DNA of 49,617 nt from a virus: the IMG/VR virus record IMGVR_UViG_3300049846_002600, positions 1 to 49,617 of that record. The stretch is one strand, 5' to 3'. A program made the translations under genes and the position numbers. Under the pieces are notes generated by a model that saw only the letters and a list, made by a program, of their open reading frames with translations, was not told where the DNA came from and did no database searches. Below are positions 30,971 through 39,500 of this stretch, in pieces. The first letter of the stretch is position 1. Every line of letters starts with the position of its first letter.

Positions 30971-32596
30971 ATGTTCCTAAAAGAGAGTGGCTACACCCTC
31001 TATGAAGACCAAGAAAGCTCCGTTGCTGCCCTCTTAGATAAAGTGCAGAGCGGGGTTACTCAAACTGTTTTTGTAGGGGCTACAGGTTCGGGAAAAACGG
31101 CGATATCTGCTGAGTTAAAGCGCCGCTTATTTCCGCGTCAAATGTTATTCGTTGTGCATCGGGATATCCTGATTAAGCAAACGATCAAGACTTTGGTTAA
31201 GTCCGGTTTTGATTTGTCACTGATTGGCGTTATTGCCGGGGGACACAAAGAACATCGTCATGCCCCCATCCAGATACTGAGTGTGCAAACCGCCGCCCGT
31301 CGGAATATTGATTGGTTCCACTGGGATGTGGCAATTTTTGATGAGGCACATTTCACCGCATGGACAACATGGGCTAAAAAATTACGGCGCTCGCATCACG
31401 ACAAACCCATGGTTTATTTGACAGCTACCCCATGGCGTTTATCCAAGAAAGAAACGTTTCTTCAATTTGTGAGAAAGGATAACTTTGTTTTTGCGCCTCT
31501 ACCCGGCGAATTAATCAAAATGGGACGTTTATGTCAGCCGATTTATTTCAGCGCCGAAACGGTCAATCTAAGCGGTATTAAAAAGCAAATGGGCGACTAT
31601 GCCACGGGTGAATTATCAGTCCGCTGCAATGATCCCGATGTGATTAATAAGGGGCTAAAGTTTTGGCAAGACAAATACCCGAACGAACGGGCGATCGCCT
31701 TCTGTGTTGATGTGAGTCACGCCCAATCAGTGACTGAACTTGCCAACAAAGCAGGGCGGAAAGCGGTTATTGTTCATGGCGACACCCCAATAAAAGAACG
31801 TGAACGGCATTATGAAGCTTTGCGGTGTCAGGACATTGACATGATCGTTTCAGTGGATTGCCTGTCCGAGGGATTTGATGTGCCTAATATTCGCTGCGTG
31901 TGGATGCTCCGTCCTACTATGTCATGGGCAAAAGCCTATCAGCAGATGGGCAGGGGCTTACGGGTAGCCGATGGCAAATCCAACTGCATCATCTTGGATC
32001 AGGCTGGATTGCTCAGTGGAAAAGACGCGTTTCCTCTCATTGAAGATTTAACCCAAAAAGATTTTTACGATGAACCAAAGGAACCCGGAAAGCAAAATAT
32101 CCCGCCGCGAATTTGCATAGAGCGAGACTTGGACACCTGGGATGAGATCTGGGACGGCGAAGGCTGCCATGCCATTATTGGCAGCAAGGTCAAAATCTGC
32201 CCTCACTGTGGCTATGAATTACCCGTTCGAATAGATAACAAGGCGATCGCTGTTGGGGCTATCACAGAGGTCAAGTCCGGCGGCACTGAGTCAGTAAAAC
32301 GCGCCAGTCTATCCGAACAACAGAAGTTTTTTATTAAGGCAATGGATGAGGCATATGTAATGCTTTGGCATCCCGCCGCTGTACGGTTCCGGTACAAAGA
32401 GCGATTCGATACTAATCCGCCCACTGACTATTACCAGCGCTGGGTAAAATACCGCCGATTATCGGCACTTGATATTGAGACATGGCTTAAGCAAGTTGAG
32501 CGGCGTAAGGGTACTGAAGTGGTCAGCGTATGGATGCCCAAACTATGCCCTCCAGAAATTTATAGCCAGCCCAGCTTACTCGAAATGACGGCATAA
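30971..32596 (+). CDS. SF2 DEAD/DEAH-box helicase, 541 aa
   Basis: Motif I VGATGSGKTAISAEL (~35-49), motif II IFDEAHF (~122-128), motif III YLTATPWR (~149-156), motif VI QQMGRGLR in the second RecA domain, then IILDQAG. A small C-terminal zinc site is suggested by KICPHCGYELP (about 408-418). It resembles phage UvsW/Res-type helicases used for replication and recombination (branch migration or fork restart). No nuclease domain. It is probably the main replication helicase of this phage. Confidence 0.85.
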   Translation: MFLKESGYTLYEDQESSVAALLDKVQSGVTQTVFVGATGSGKTAISAELKRRLFPRQMLFVVHRDILIKQTIKTLVKSGFDLSLIGVIAGGHKEHRHAPIQILSVQTAARRNIDWFHWDVAIFDEAHFTAWTTWAKKLRRSHHDKPMVYLTATPWRLSKKETFLQFVRKDNFVFAPLPGELIKMGRLCQPIYFSAETVNLSGIKKQMGDYATGELSVRCNDPDVINKGLKFWQDKYPNERAIAFCVDVSHAQSVTELANKAGRKAVIVHGDTPIKERERHYEALRCQDIDMIVSVDCLSEGFDVPNIRCVWMLRPTMSWAKAYQQMGRGLRVADGKSNCIILDQAGLLSGKDAFPLIEDLTQKDFYDEPKEPGKQNIPPRICIERDLDTWDEIWDGEGCHAIIGSKVKICPHCGYELPVRIDNKAIAVGAITEVKSGGTESVKRASLSEQQKFFIKAMDEAYVMLWHPAAVRFRYKERFDTNPPTDYYQRWVKYRRLSALDIETWLKQVERRKGTEVVSVWMPKLCPPEIYSQPSLLEMTA

Positions 32597-32618
32597 GTAT
32601 TTAGGCTTATGCAGGCAG

Positions 32619-32664
32619 ACTTTGCATTAGATCCCAAAAAGAAATACTGGTACTAATGCAAAGT
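32619..32664. repeat. 46-bp element with perfect 11-bp inverted ends, copy 1
   Basis: Ends ACTTTGCATTA (32619-32629) and TAATGCAAAGT (32654-32664), with central AATACTGGTAC. Copy 2 is at 33393-33438. Located right after the helicase gene. Confidence 0.75.
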
Positions 32665-32696
32665 CCATATTGCCCCCTATTTTTAGGCAAAATAAA

Positions 32697-32714
32697 AGCC
32701 CCCTTTTGGAGGCT
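32697..32714 (-). terminator. Terminator for the GNAT gene
   Basis: On the minus strand AGCCTCC-AAAA-GGGGGCT (one G:T pair) followed by TTTATTTT. Confidence 0.75.
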
Positions 32715-32723
32715 GCGCCGTGA

Positions 32724-33083
32724 CTAGAAGCTGATCCAGTCATGCCCTTGTACGTGTTGCCAATCGGACGATCGCCGTAGGGATTCTTCCCATTCGGCAT
32801 TCTCTACACACTGCACATATACGGGCATATTCCACCGCGCCTTGCACTCTTTGACCAAGGCATTGAACAGCCCTTTTCGCTGGTAGGCAGGGTCTATGTA
32901 GAGGCTTTGTAGCATCACTACTTCCTGCCATTCACCTACAGCGCCCGACTGTCTGTATACAGTGGTCACCCGCCCGTACACTTGGAAGTTGGCGTGTTCC
33001 AAATCGAATCGCTTGAAGGCGGTGTACATCTGGCTATTTAGAATTTCATCGATAATGCGTTTGGCGGCTTGCGTGGCGTTCAT
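32724..33083 (-). CDS. GNAT-family acetyltransferase, 119 aa
   Basis: The signature LQSLYIDPAYQRKGLFNALVK (strand, Q-R-K-G-L acetyl-CoA loop, helix) at residues ~58-78 is typical of GNAT N-acetyltransferases. Short for the family but includes the cofactor-binding core. Substrate unknown: a host protein, tRNA or metabolite. Phage GNATs of this size may inactivate host defences. Shares the 33 kb promoter region with the winged-helix gene. Confidence 0.7.
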   Translation of the reverse strand: MNATQAAKRIIDEILNSQMYTAFKRFDLEHANFQVYGRVTTVYRQSGAVGEWQEVVMLQSLYIDPAYQRKGLFNALVKECKARWNMPVYVQCVENAEWEESLRRSSDWQHVQGHDWISF

Positions 33084-33094
33084 AATCTTTTTCC

Positions 33095-33325
33095 CTATGC
33101 TACTGCTTGTGCTTGTGCTTGTGCAATTTCTTTGGCAACCTGCTTACCTTGTGTCGTCAACTTCCAACACCCATCTTTTACCCATGGCTCAGGCTTGGCA
33201 TATGGATACCATTTTGCTAGACCCCGGCGTTCTAAAGCGCGAAGTGAACAGTCTTTGTAATCAACACAGAATTTAGTTTCTAGCATTGTTACAAGAGTGG
33301 ACATCATTGCAGGAGATAAATTCAT
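33095..33325 (-). CDS. Winged-helix-like small protein, 76 aa
   Basis: Helical N-terminus (MNLSPAMMSTLVTMLETKF), then a turn and possible wing (RGLAKWYPYAKPEPWVKDG) and an Ala/Gln-rich tail made by a 6-nt tandem repeat in the DNA (33101-33123). Looks like a small winged-helix DNA-binding protein. It is transcribed from the strong promoter at 33390-33363. Confidence 0.55.
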   Translation of the reverse strand: MNLSPAMMSTLVTMLETKFCVDYKDCSLRALERRGLAKWYPYAKPEPWVKDGCWKLTTQGKQVAKEIAQAQAQAVA

Positions 33326-33343
33326 TTATGCCTCTGTTTTTTT

Positions 33344-33390
33344 CTTAACTCTTTACTCTCTTATAATAACACACTTTCCGTCACTGTCAA
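33344..33390 (-). promoter_or_regulatory. Strong promoter with AGAGTTAAG leader
   Basis: Minus strand: TTGACA (33390-33385), 16-nt spacer, TATTAT (33368-33363), then AGAGTTAAG (33352-33344). Spacer sequence GTGACGGAAAGTGTGT is nearly identical to that of the 46.7-kb promoter. Confidence 0.8.
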
Positions 33391-33392
33391 CC

Positions 33393-33438
33393 ACTTTGCA
33401 TTAAGATCCAATATGGAATACTGGTACTAATGCAAAGT
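33393..33438. repeat. 46-bp element with perfect 11-bp inverted ends, copy 2
   Basis: Ends ACTTTGCATTA (33393-33403) and TAATGCAAAGT (33428-33438), same length and centre (AATACTGGTAC) as copy 1. It lies upstream of the promoter region of the 303-aa gene. Confidence 0.75.
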
Positions 33439-33455
33439 GAATATCACTGCCTATT

Positions 33456-33620
33456 TTTGACTGACTGGTCAAGAATCAAAATAGTCAAAAGTGGTATATA
33501 CTAACTAAAGAGTTAAGCGCCTTGAACCCGTTGGGATCGGCAATGTCTCAAAAAAAATAACCGCGACGCTCTCACGCCCGGTCAATGATCAACTTCATGT
33601 CGATAGCACAAACCTATCGA
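33456..33620 (+). promoter_or_regulatory. Leader/control region of the 303-aa gene
   Basis: Contains TTGAC-6-GTCAA inverted repeat (33457-33472), a -10-like TATACT (33497-33502) with AGAGTTAAGCGC leader (33509-33520), a tiny possible leader frame (MSQKK) at 33543, and a hairpin CGATAG...CTATCG (33602-33620). No gene other than that seen for 33440-33627. Confidence 0.55.
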
Positions 33621-33627
33621 AGTCAAT

Positions 33628-34539
33628 ATGATTAGTATATTACAAGATGTCTCAAATTACCACCAAATCTGCATAAGAGATTTGATTGAGACTGATAAAG
33701 AAGTTTTACGCCCATTTCTCCCAGCGACCAGGGCAATGAAAATTACATTACTTGCCACTACTGTCCGGTATCTGGACTTGTTGGTCGCCCGGTATGGTTC
33801 CTTGGAACAGGCGATCGCCGCCGGGGAGAGTGGCGAGGCATTCATCGCCCAGGCGGTACGGGGTCGGGATAACCAGCACGGCGGCATGGTGGGCTGGGTT
33901 AAGAGGTTTTTTCCCGGCGCTGCATTCAGTAATCCCAAGGTGGTAGAAGCCCGAAACGTTTTGGAAGCTATGGGCATTATCGTTCACGAATCTAACGGAC
34001 GGGGGAATGTGGGATTTACAAGGATCAATGTCATGCGCCTCATGGTGTTGCAAATTTTACTGGAAGATGAACTGGGCTACGCCACACAGACGGAAGACGA
34101 TGACAATGAACTAGATCCGCCTGAGTTAGATGCCATGGGTAGAGTTAGCCCCTATGCGAGACTAAAGAAAAAGATCCGTAACCGAGAAGCTGCCAAAGCC
34201 GCACGGGCTGAGAATCCAGATATTGAAGCAGCGCCCCCCATGGCACGGATTAACAAGGAACGGTGGCAGAGTGTATTTGGGTTTAATCCACGGGTGAAAA
34301 GCCCCGACTATCAGTACCCGGCGGACATTGAAGATTTTCTACAAGAAGCATGGGGACAGATCGCCACAATCGCCCAGCCGCTGAGAGGCATTCCCCAGAG
34401 ACTTTGGAATGAGACTGAGCAGTTCTGTATTAAACGTTTCGAGCAATATTACAAAGCCAGTAAGGATGCTGTGAAAAAAGTATGGGCGATCATTGAGCCT
34501 TACGAGTCAGACGGGCTAGACGAAATCCCGTTTGATTAA
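33628..34539 (+). CDS. Probable replication/recombination protein with SSB-like C-terminal tip, 303 aa
   Basis: A helical N-terminal domain (residues ~1-150), a basic linker (LKKKIRNREAAKAARA), and a C-terminal domain ending GLDEIPFD. The acidic-hydrophobic tip is like bacterial SSB (D-x-I-P-F) and the phage SSB in this window ends LDDVPF, suggesting a shared partner such as the helicase. Preceded by a complex leader, hence tightly regulated. It may be a replication initiator or helicase loader, but no family motif is certain. Confidence 0.5.
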   Translation: MISILQDVSNYHQICIRDLIETDKEVLRPFLPATRAMKITLLATTVRYLDLLVARYGSLEQAIAAGESGEAFIAQAVRGRDNQHGGMVGWVKRFFPGAAFSNPKVVEARNVLEAMGIIVHESNGRGNVGFTRINVMRLMVLQILLEDELGYATQTEDDDNELDPPELDAMGRVSPYARLKKKIRNREAAKAARAENPDIEAAPPMARINKERWQSVFGFNPRVKSPDYQYPADIEDFLQEAWGQIATIAQPLRGIPQRLWNETEQFCIKRFEQYYKASKDAVKKVWAIIEPYESDGLDEIPFD

Positions 34540-35012
34540 TTCTCAGATTTCTCATGGGACGGCGGCGTAACTTGTGGAGGGACGCTAGTTTTGTTGACTT
34601 GCTGCCAGCCTAAATAAGCCAGCAGCAAAAGCCACCCTGCGCCCTGAGCGAGCCAACCGAATCCGATGCCAAACAATCCATCCGCCACCCTTTCGGCTTG
34701 CTTGTCGCGTCGAGATTGCTCCGCCTCGACCCATGCTTTGACATCTCTAAGCTCCAAGTTCATTTCATCTTGACGCTTATGGAATGCCCTCATGGCATCT
34801 TTTAATGTGCGGATTTCGCCTGTTTCAAGGCTCAATGAAATCATCTTTTTTTCTGTCTCAGCTAAGGATGATTGCATCTCTTTTAATGATTTTTGTATGT
34901 CTTCAATTGTATTTCTCAAGCCTTTTGTATGCTCCTCTGTCCGGATCGCATTATCCTGCACAAATCGAAGCGTTCGCAAGATCTCCGTCCCCATGTCCAG
35001 ATTATCTGGCAT
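34536..35012 (-). CDS. Coiled-coil membrane protein (XhlA-like holin?), 158 aa
   Basis: A long amphipathic coiled coil (~1-110: IRTEEHTKGLRNTIEDIQKS and onward) followed by one or two C-terminal membrane helices (LFGIGFGWLAQGAGWLLLLA, ~112-132) and a polar tail. This is the organisation of the XhlA-type proteins beside lysis genes. A holin role is inferred; the lysozyme of this phage has a Sec signal. Overlaps the next gene and converges with the 303-aa gene. Confidence 0.6.
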   Translation of the reverse strand: MPDNLDMGTEILRTLRFVQDNAIRTEEHTKGLRNTIEDIQKSLKEMQSSLAETEKKMISLSLETGEIRTLKDAMRAFHKRQDEMNLELRDVKAWVEAEQSRRDKQAERVADGLFGIGFGWLAQGAGWLLLLAYLGWQQVNKTSVPPQVTPPSHEKSEN

Positions 35013-35763
35013 CGTTATTTCCCTCCCTGAGTTCCTGTAACCCCTTGGTTATCAGTTGATTATTGATAGCTTTAAGCCGTTTATTTTCATCTGTCAGTGA
35101 TTTGATTTTATCCTGAGTCTCCGTGTCATCATGGAACTGAATCAAATAAGTTTGACTTTCGTAATCAAGGGGAACAATTCGCCATTTGAACCAAATTTTT
35201 TTTTCTTCCCAATAGGTGACTTGATCTGTGAATATTTTGTGAGTCACGGCACAAGCTTGGTTGTTAAGCTTCCAGTCCTGTCGATGGGAAATGACATCCC
35301 ACCAATTGACACCGGGTTTTAAGTCTTCTTTAGTCGCCAATTCACGCATCACGAACCAATCGATCATGGCTTGGTCAAGCGACACAATTAAGCTCGTATT
35401 GAAGTCAACAAATTTTAAAATTACTTCTGGCACTAATGAATATTTATCCCGTAACGTAACCAATTGTTTAGCCGCTTCCAGCTCATTTTGATAGGCGATC
35501 TCCTTATTCAATGTCCAGGGATTCCATAGCGCCGCTGCTACAACGCCAACTAATGACGGCGCGACCAATGACAATTCCCTAACATGATCAAGGGGGTAGA
35601 ACAGCAATGAAATGTAATGGGATTCACAGGATGGGAAGATAATGGCGATCGCCCAAATAACCACCGCCGTAAACCTAGGCGGCTTTTTTGTGAGCGCCCA
35701 TATTGATGCGATGGCGATTTCTGAATAACAGAGAATCAAAATATAAAGAAGGTGTTGGCGCAT
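35002..35763 (-). CDS. Membrane protein with PAS-like cytoplasmic part, 253 aa
   Basis: ATG 35763 is used (a TTG 9 nt upstream is possible). About three membrane segments in the first ~85 residues, then a helical linker, then a region (~130-215; DWFVMRELATKEDLKPGVNW, HRQDWKLNNQACA, WFKWRIVPLDYESQTYLIQF) with a PAS-like alternation of helices and strands, and a C-terminal coiled coil. Such architecture suggests a membrane sensor or partner for the XhlA-like protein it overlaps. Fold assignment is tentative. Confidence 0.5.
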   Translation of the reverse strand: MRQHLLYILILCYSEIAIASIWALTKKPPRFTAVVIWAIAIIFPSCESHYISLLFYPLDHVRELSLVAPSLVGVVAAALWNPWTLNKEIAYQNELEAAKQLVTLRDKYSLVPEVILKFVDFNTSLIVSLDQAMIDWFVMRELATKEDLKPGVNWWDVISHRQDWKLNNQACAVTHKIFTDQVTYWEEKKIWFKWRIVPLDYESQTYLIQFHDDTETQDKIKSLTDENKRLKAINNQLITKGLQELREGNNDAR

Positions 35764-35823
35764 GATTCGCAAGGTGTTTTTTACATTTTCCTACATTTTT
35801 AATATTCCCTGTTTTTAAATAAG

Positions 35824-35884
35824 CAAAATTGCATTTTGTTGATTTTTGACACTTGATAACCTTACTATTGAAAAAAGAGTTAAG
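35824..35884 (+). promoter_or_regulatory. Promoter and operator of the 208-aa gene
   Basis: CAAAAT-TGC-ATTTTG inverted repeat (35824-35838); TTGATT (35839-35844), 18-nt spacer, TACTAT (35863-35868); AGAGTTAAG (35876-35884). It shares CATTTTGTTG with the promoter at 29102-29111. Confidence 0.65.
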
Positions 35885-35892
35885 GAAAAATC

Positions 35893-36519
35893 ATGCAATC
35901 AGAGATTTACATGGATCGCCTATCGGAATCAGAAAAAGCTGCACGGGCGATCGCGCACAAGGCAAAACTAAATGATTCCACTTATGCCCATGCCATCCCC
36001 ATAGTGACTGAGGTTTGCTGGAAATATCACAATGGACATTACCCGGCGATCGCCTATGGACGAATCACGGAATGGGGAAACCGAGATTACGAAAACGGCG
36101 TTCCTAAGAAAACCTACAAGGTGCAAGTATTCTGGATTGTTAGTTCCTCCAAAGACGGATGGCAACTAAATTTTTATGCCGGGGGCAAAAAGTTTTTAGT
36201 TCCTTACATCAATCAAATCCACAAGTTTTTAGGTGTGTCCGTAGAGGGGTTAGTTGCATCCACAACCGGGCTAAGTCTTCACACATTAAAAGCCAACCCC
36301 AACGTAAAGATGGGAGTCAAAGCACCGCCCAAAAAAGTATCCACAGTTAAGCCCGTCATTGGAGATCGCCCCCTCAAGGAAGAGTGGAGGCGGTTGCGGG
36401 GCAGCACAAAAGACAAGTTATCCCAGATTGCCGCCCAACATAACACCGACACCTACAGCATGGCATACAGCCTCAAAAAGCAGGGCGTATTAATCCCTGA
36501 CCATTTGGCTTTTGGCTAG
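35893..36519 (+). CDS. Hypothetical protein, 208 aa
   Basis: Not recognised. An N-terminal helical region, a central alpha/beta part with aromatic strands (YKVQVFWIVSSSKDGWQLNF), and a C-terminal helix-turn-helix-like segment (TKDKLSQIAAQHNTDTYSMA). It may be a DNA-binding early protein. Its promoter carries the same leader as other early genes. Its stop overlaps the tape-measure stop on the other strand by 4 nt. Confidence 0.55.
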   Translation: MQSEIYMDRLSESEKAARAIAHKAKLNDSTYAHAIPIVTEVCWKYHNGHYPAIAYGRITEWGNRDYENGVPKKTYKVQVFWIVSSSKDGWQLNFYAGGKKFLVPYINQIHKFLGVSVEGLVASTTGLSLHTLKANPNVKMGVKAPPKKVSTVKPVIGDRPLKEEWRRLRGSTKDKLSQIAAQHNTDTYSMAYSLKKQGVLIPDHLAFG

Positions 36520-39500
36520 AGTCGAGCCGCGCGTGATTTTGCTCTAAGTTGTTCCCGTTGTAATTGGATCGCCGCCGTTACCGGATTCTGAGCGCCTACG
36601 ATGTTATAGACATTATTCGAGTTAGCAACCGATGGTTTCATTGCTCGGTTGAGTTTCCTGAGTTCGGTTAGTAGCGGCGTAAATTCACCATCGGGTGATC
36701 TCAGTACAGGGCTAATCGTGGGCATAGAGGACATGGAGGGATAGATCACGCCGGATTTACTGAATCGCACCAACTCCGGCGCGTTCTGCCCCAATACTTT
36801 CATGCTGCCATCATTAAACACTACTGGCTCAGGATTGCGCTCACCGACTAAATATGTTTGACCGGGGACAACCGCGCCCCCTGTCTTTCTGGCGATAGGT
36901 TCCTCTAAGTCCGGTTCGTTTAGAGCGGCGGTCAATGCATTCCGGCGGGATTCAATTTCAGCGATTTGTCGGGCGGTGGCTAAATCTTTCTGGCGTTCTG
37001 CCTCATTAAATGCTGCCTCCCTTGCACGTTTATCATCCTCAAGCTGCTGATCCTTTGCTCTCTCACTATCGGCAAATTGTTCTTGGGCTGTGCGTTGCTG
37101 TTCATCAAATATTGCCTGAGCATCAGCGATCGCCTTCTCAGTCTCAATGGCAAATAATTTATCTTGCTCTCGGCGCTGAATATCACGGGCGATTTTTTCC
37201 TGCTCAAACTGATTTTCTAGGGCTTGGACTTGATTTTCAGTCTCTTTATCAAAGTCTCTCTGTTGAAGATCAAACGCCGACTGTTTAGCCTCAATCTCAT
37301 CCTCAAAAGCCCGATCTGTTTCCTTTTGTTTAAGGTCAAATTCTGCCTGTCTGGTTTCAAGTTCCGTGGCTAGATCCCGCTCCGATTGACGTTGCTGCTC
37401 ATCAAATGCAACCTTACGGGATTCGAGTTCCGCTTCAAATGCTAAGTCAATTTGGCGCTGTTCTTCTGCCAATGCAGCGGTAGCAATCTTGTCGGCTTCG
37501 GCTTGCTGCTTTTTCTGCTCGTTTTCAATCAGGCTTAAGGTTTGTTGGAGGGCGATCGCATCCTCTTCAGTTTTGACTGATTGAACACCAGCAATTGCCT
37601 GAGCCTTGCGTAAAAGTTCATCAGGAGAAAATACCTTATTCGCTAAATCCAACGCAGCTACCGCCGCCGATTGTTGCCGTTCCTTCTCAAATTTAGCGGC
37701 GATCTTTTGACGTTCTTCTTCGGAGTCAGCGGCTAAAATCGCCTGGGTTCTTGATAGCTCCAAACCAGCCTGAGAAAATGACGCAGCTTGCTGATCAAGA
37801 CGCGCTGCAATTTGGTCAGCAAGATTTTTTTCAATATCCGCCCGTGCCTGAGAACGCTGATCTTTTAACGACTCAATTTCCTCATCAAACTTTTTGCGAG
37901 AGGATTCACGTTCTGCCGTGCGATTATCTTTGAATGTTTCAAGTGACTCCTCAAAACGTTTTTTCTCCTCATCCCGTGCATCCGAACGAGTATCCTTTAA
38001 CGTCTCAATTTCGTCATCTGATTGTTTTTTGAGTGCATCCCGTTCCAGTGTTCGCTTATCCTTGATATCCTCAAGGGCTTGTTCACTTTGTTGCTGGAAC
38101 TGGATATCTTCTTGGGTTCGTTGATCTTTGATTTTGTTGAGAGCATCTTCATTGGCAAGTTGAGCCGCAGCCAAACTATCATCAAATGCTTTTTGTCTTG
38201 CCCGTTCTGCGTCTCCAGCCTCGCGTTCACGCTTGATTTTTTCCTCGGATGCGGTGCGTTCTTTTTCAAGTTCTGACTTCTGAAAATCCTCTTGAGCTTT
38301 GCTTTTTTCTAATTCGGATCGCTCCTTTAAAACGTCAATTTGTTGCTCTAATGCTTTAGTCTGTTCTTCAATATTTAACTTGGCACTTTCCGCTACATTT
38401 TTTTGCTGCTCTTGAGTTAACACGCCCCATGCCCCGGCATTGTTAATTAATAATTTCTCAGTGATTTCAAGCTGTGCCTTTTGTTCGTTGTAGGCTTCTG
38501 TCCCCAACATTTTTTCATCCAAATTAGCGATCGCATCTTGGGTAGACTTAAGGGTAGTTTCATACAGTTTTTGGCGTTCTGCAAGATCGCCATTGGCTTG
38601 GGCGCTGGCTTGAATTGCGTCTACGTTGGCATAGATATCTTTGGAAAATTCACCGATGGCAATTTTCGATTGATTAATACGTGCCTTTGCTCTAAGCCCA
38701 ACAATGTCAATAAAACTGCGATAAGGTTCAATCACTCGTTGATTCACCGCGTCACCTGACTTGATTGCTGTGTCCGTAAATTCTTCCAGGGCTTTTCTCG
38801 CGCTGTCTGTTTGTTCCGTAAATTTAGTCGCGCCATATTTGTTGACGGCGGCGCTAACCCCTTCCACAGCCAAGGCGATCGCCCCTAGCGTAAGGGCTAA
38901 TTTTCCAGCGCTAATCAATGCAGCATTTTGCGCTGCTGTTAATTTTCCGGTAGCGGCGGCGGCGATCAGTTTTGCCGATGCGGAGGCTTTTGTGGCAACC
39001 GTGCTTGCATTTGTCACAATCGTATTTTTGATTGTGATTGCAGCAAGTTTAATCTCGGATGCAATCTGAGAATTAATAGCAATGTTATATGCCGCTAAAA
39101 CACCAACAGCGGATGCCAATACCCCCGCTAATCCGGTGGTGGCAATAATGACTTGTTGAATAGGAGCGGGTAGCGCCAAGAATGCATTTAATAACGATGT
39201 TGCACTTCTGACTAATGGTTCTACACCATTGGCGCTAAACTCACCAACTTTTGATAATGCACTTCCTAAAGATCCTTCAAACAAATCAATAGCACCACCT
39301 AACCCTTGTAACAGTTTTTCGCTGGCGACACCCGCTGCCCCCTCTGCATTTCGTACAGCGTCGGTTACCGCGTTTACTCGTTCCGGTGCGGTATTAATCA
39401 GCGTTTGAAATGTTTTGCCCCCTTGCACTCCAAACAATGCCTTAAATACAATGTCCTGATCTTCTTTAGATAGATCGCTTAACCCAGCTTGAACCTGAGG

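Noticed and set aside
33101-33123. Short tandem repeat (CTTGTG) resembling a CRISPR or microsatellite
   Set aside because: Only about 3-4 units, encoding an Ala/Gln tail of the small winged-helix-like protein; no spacers.
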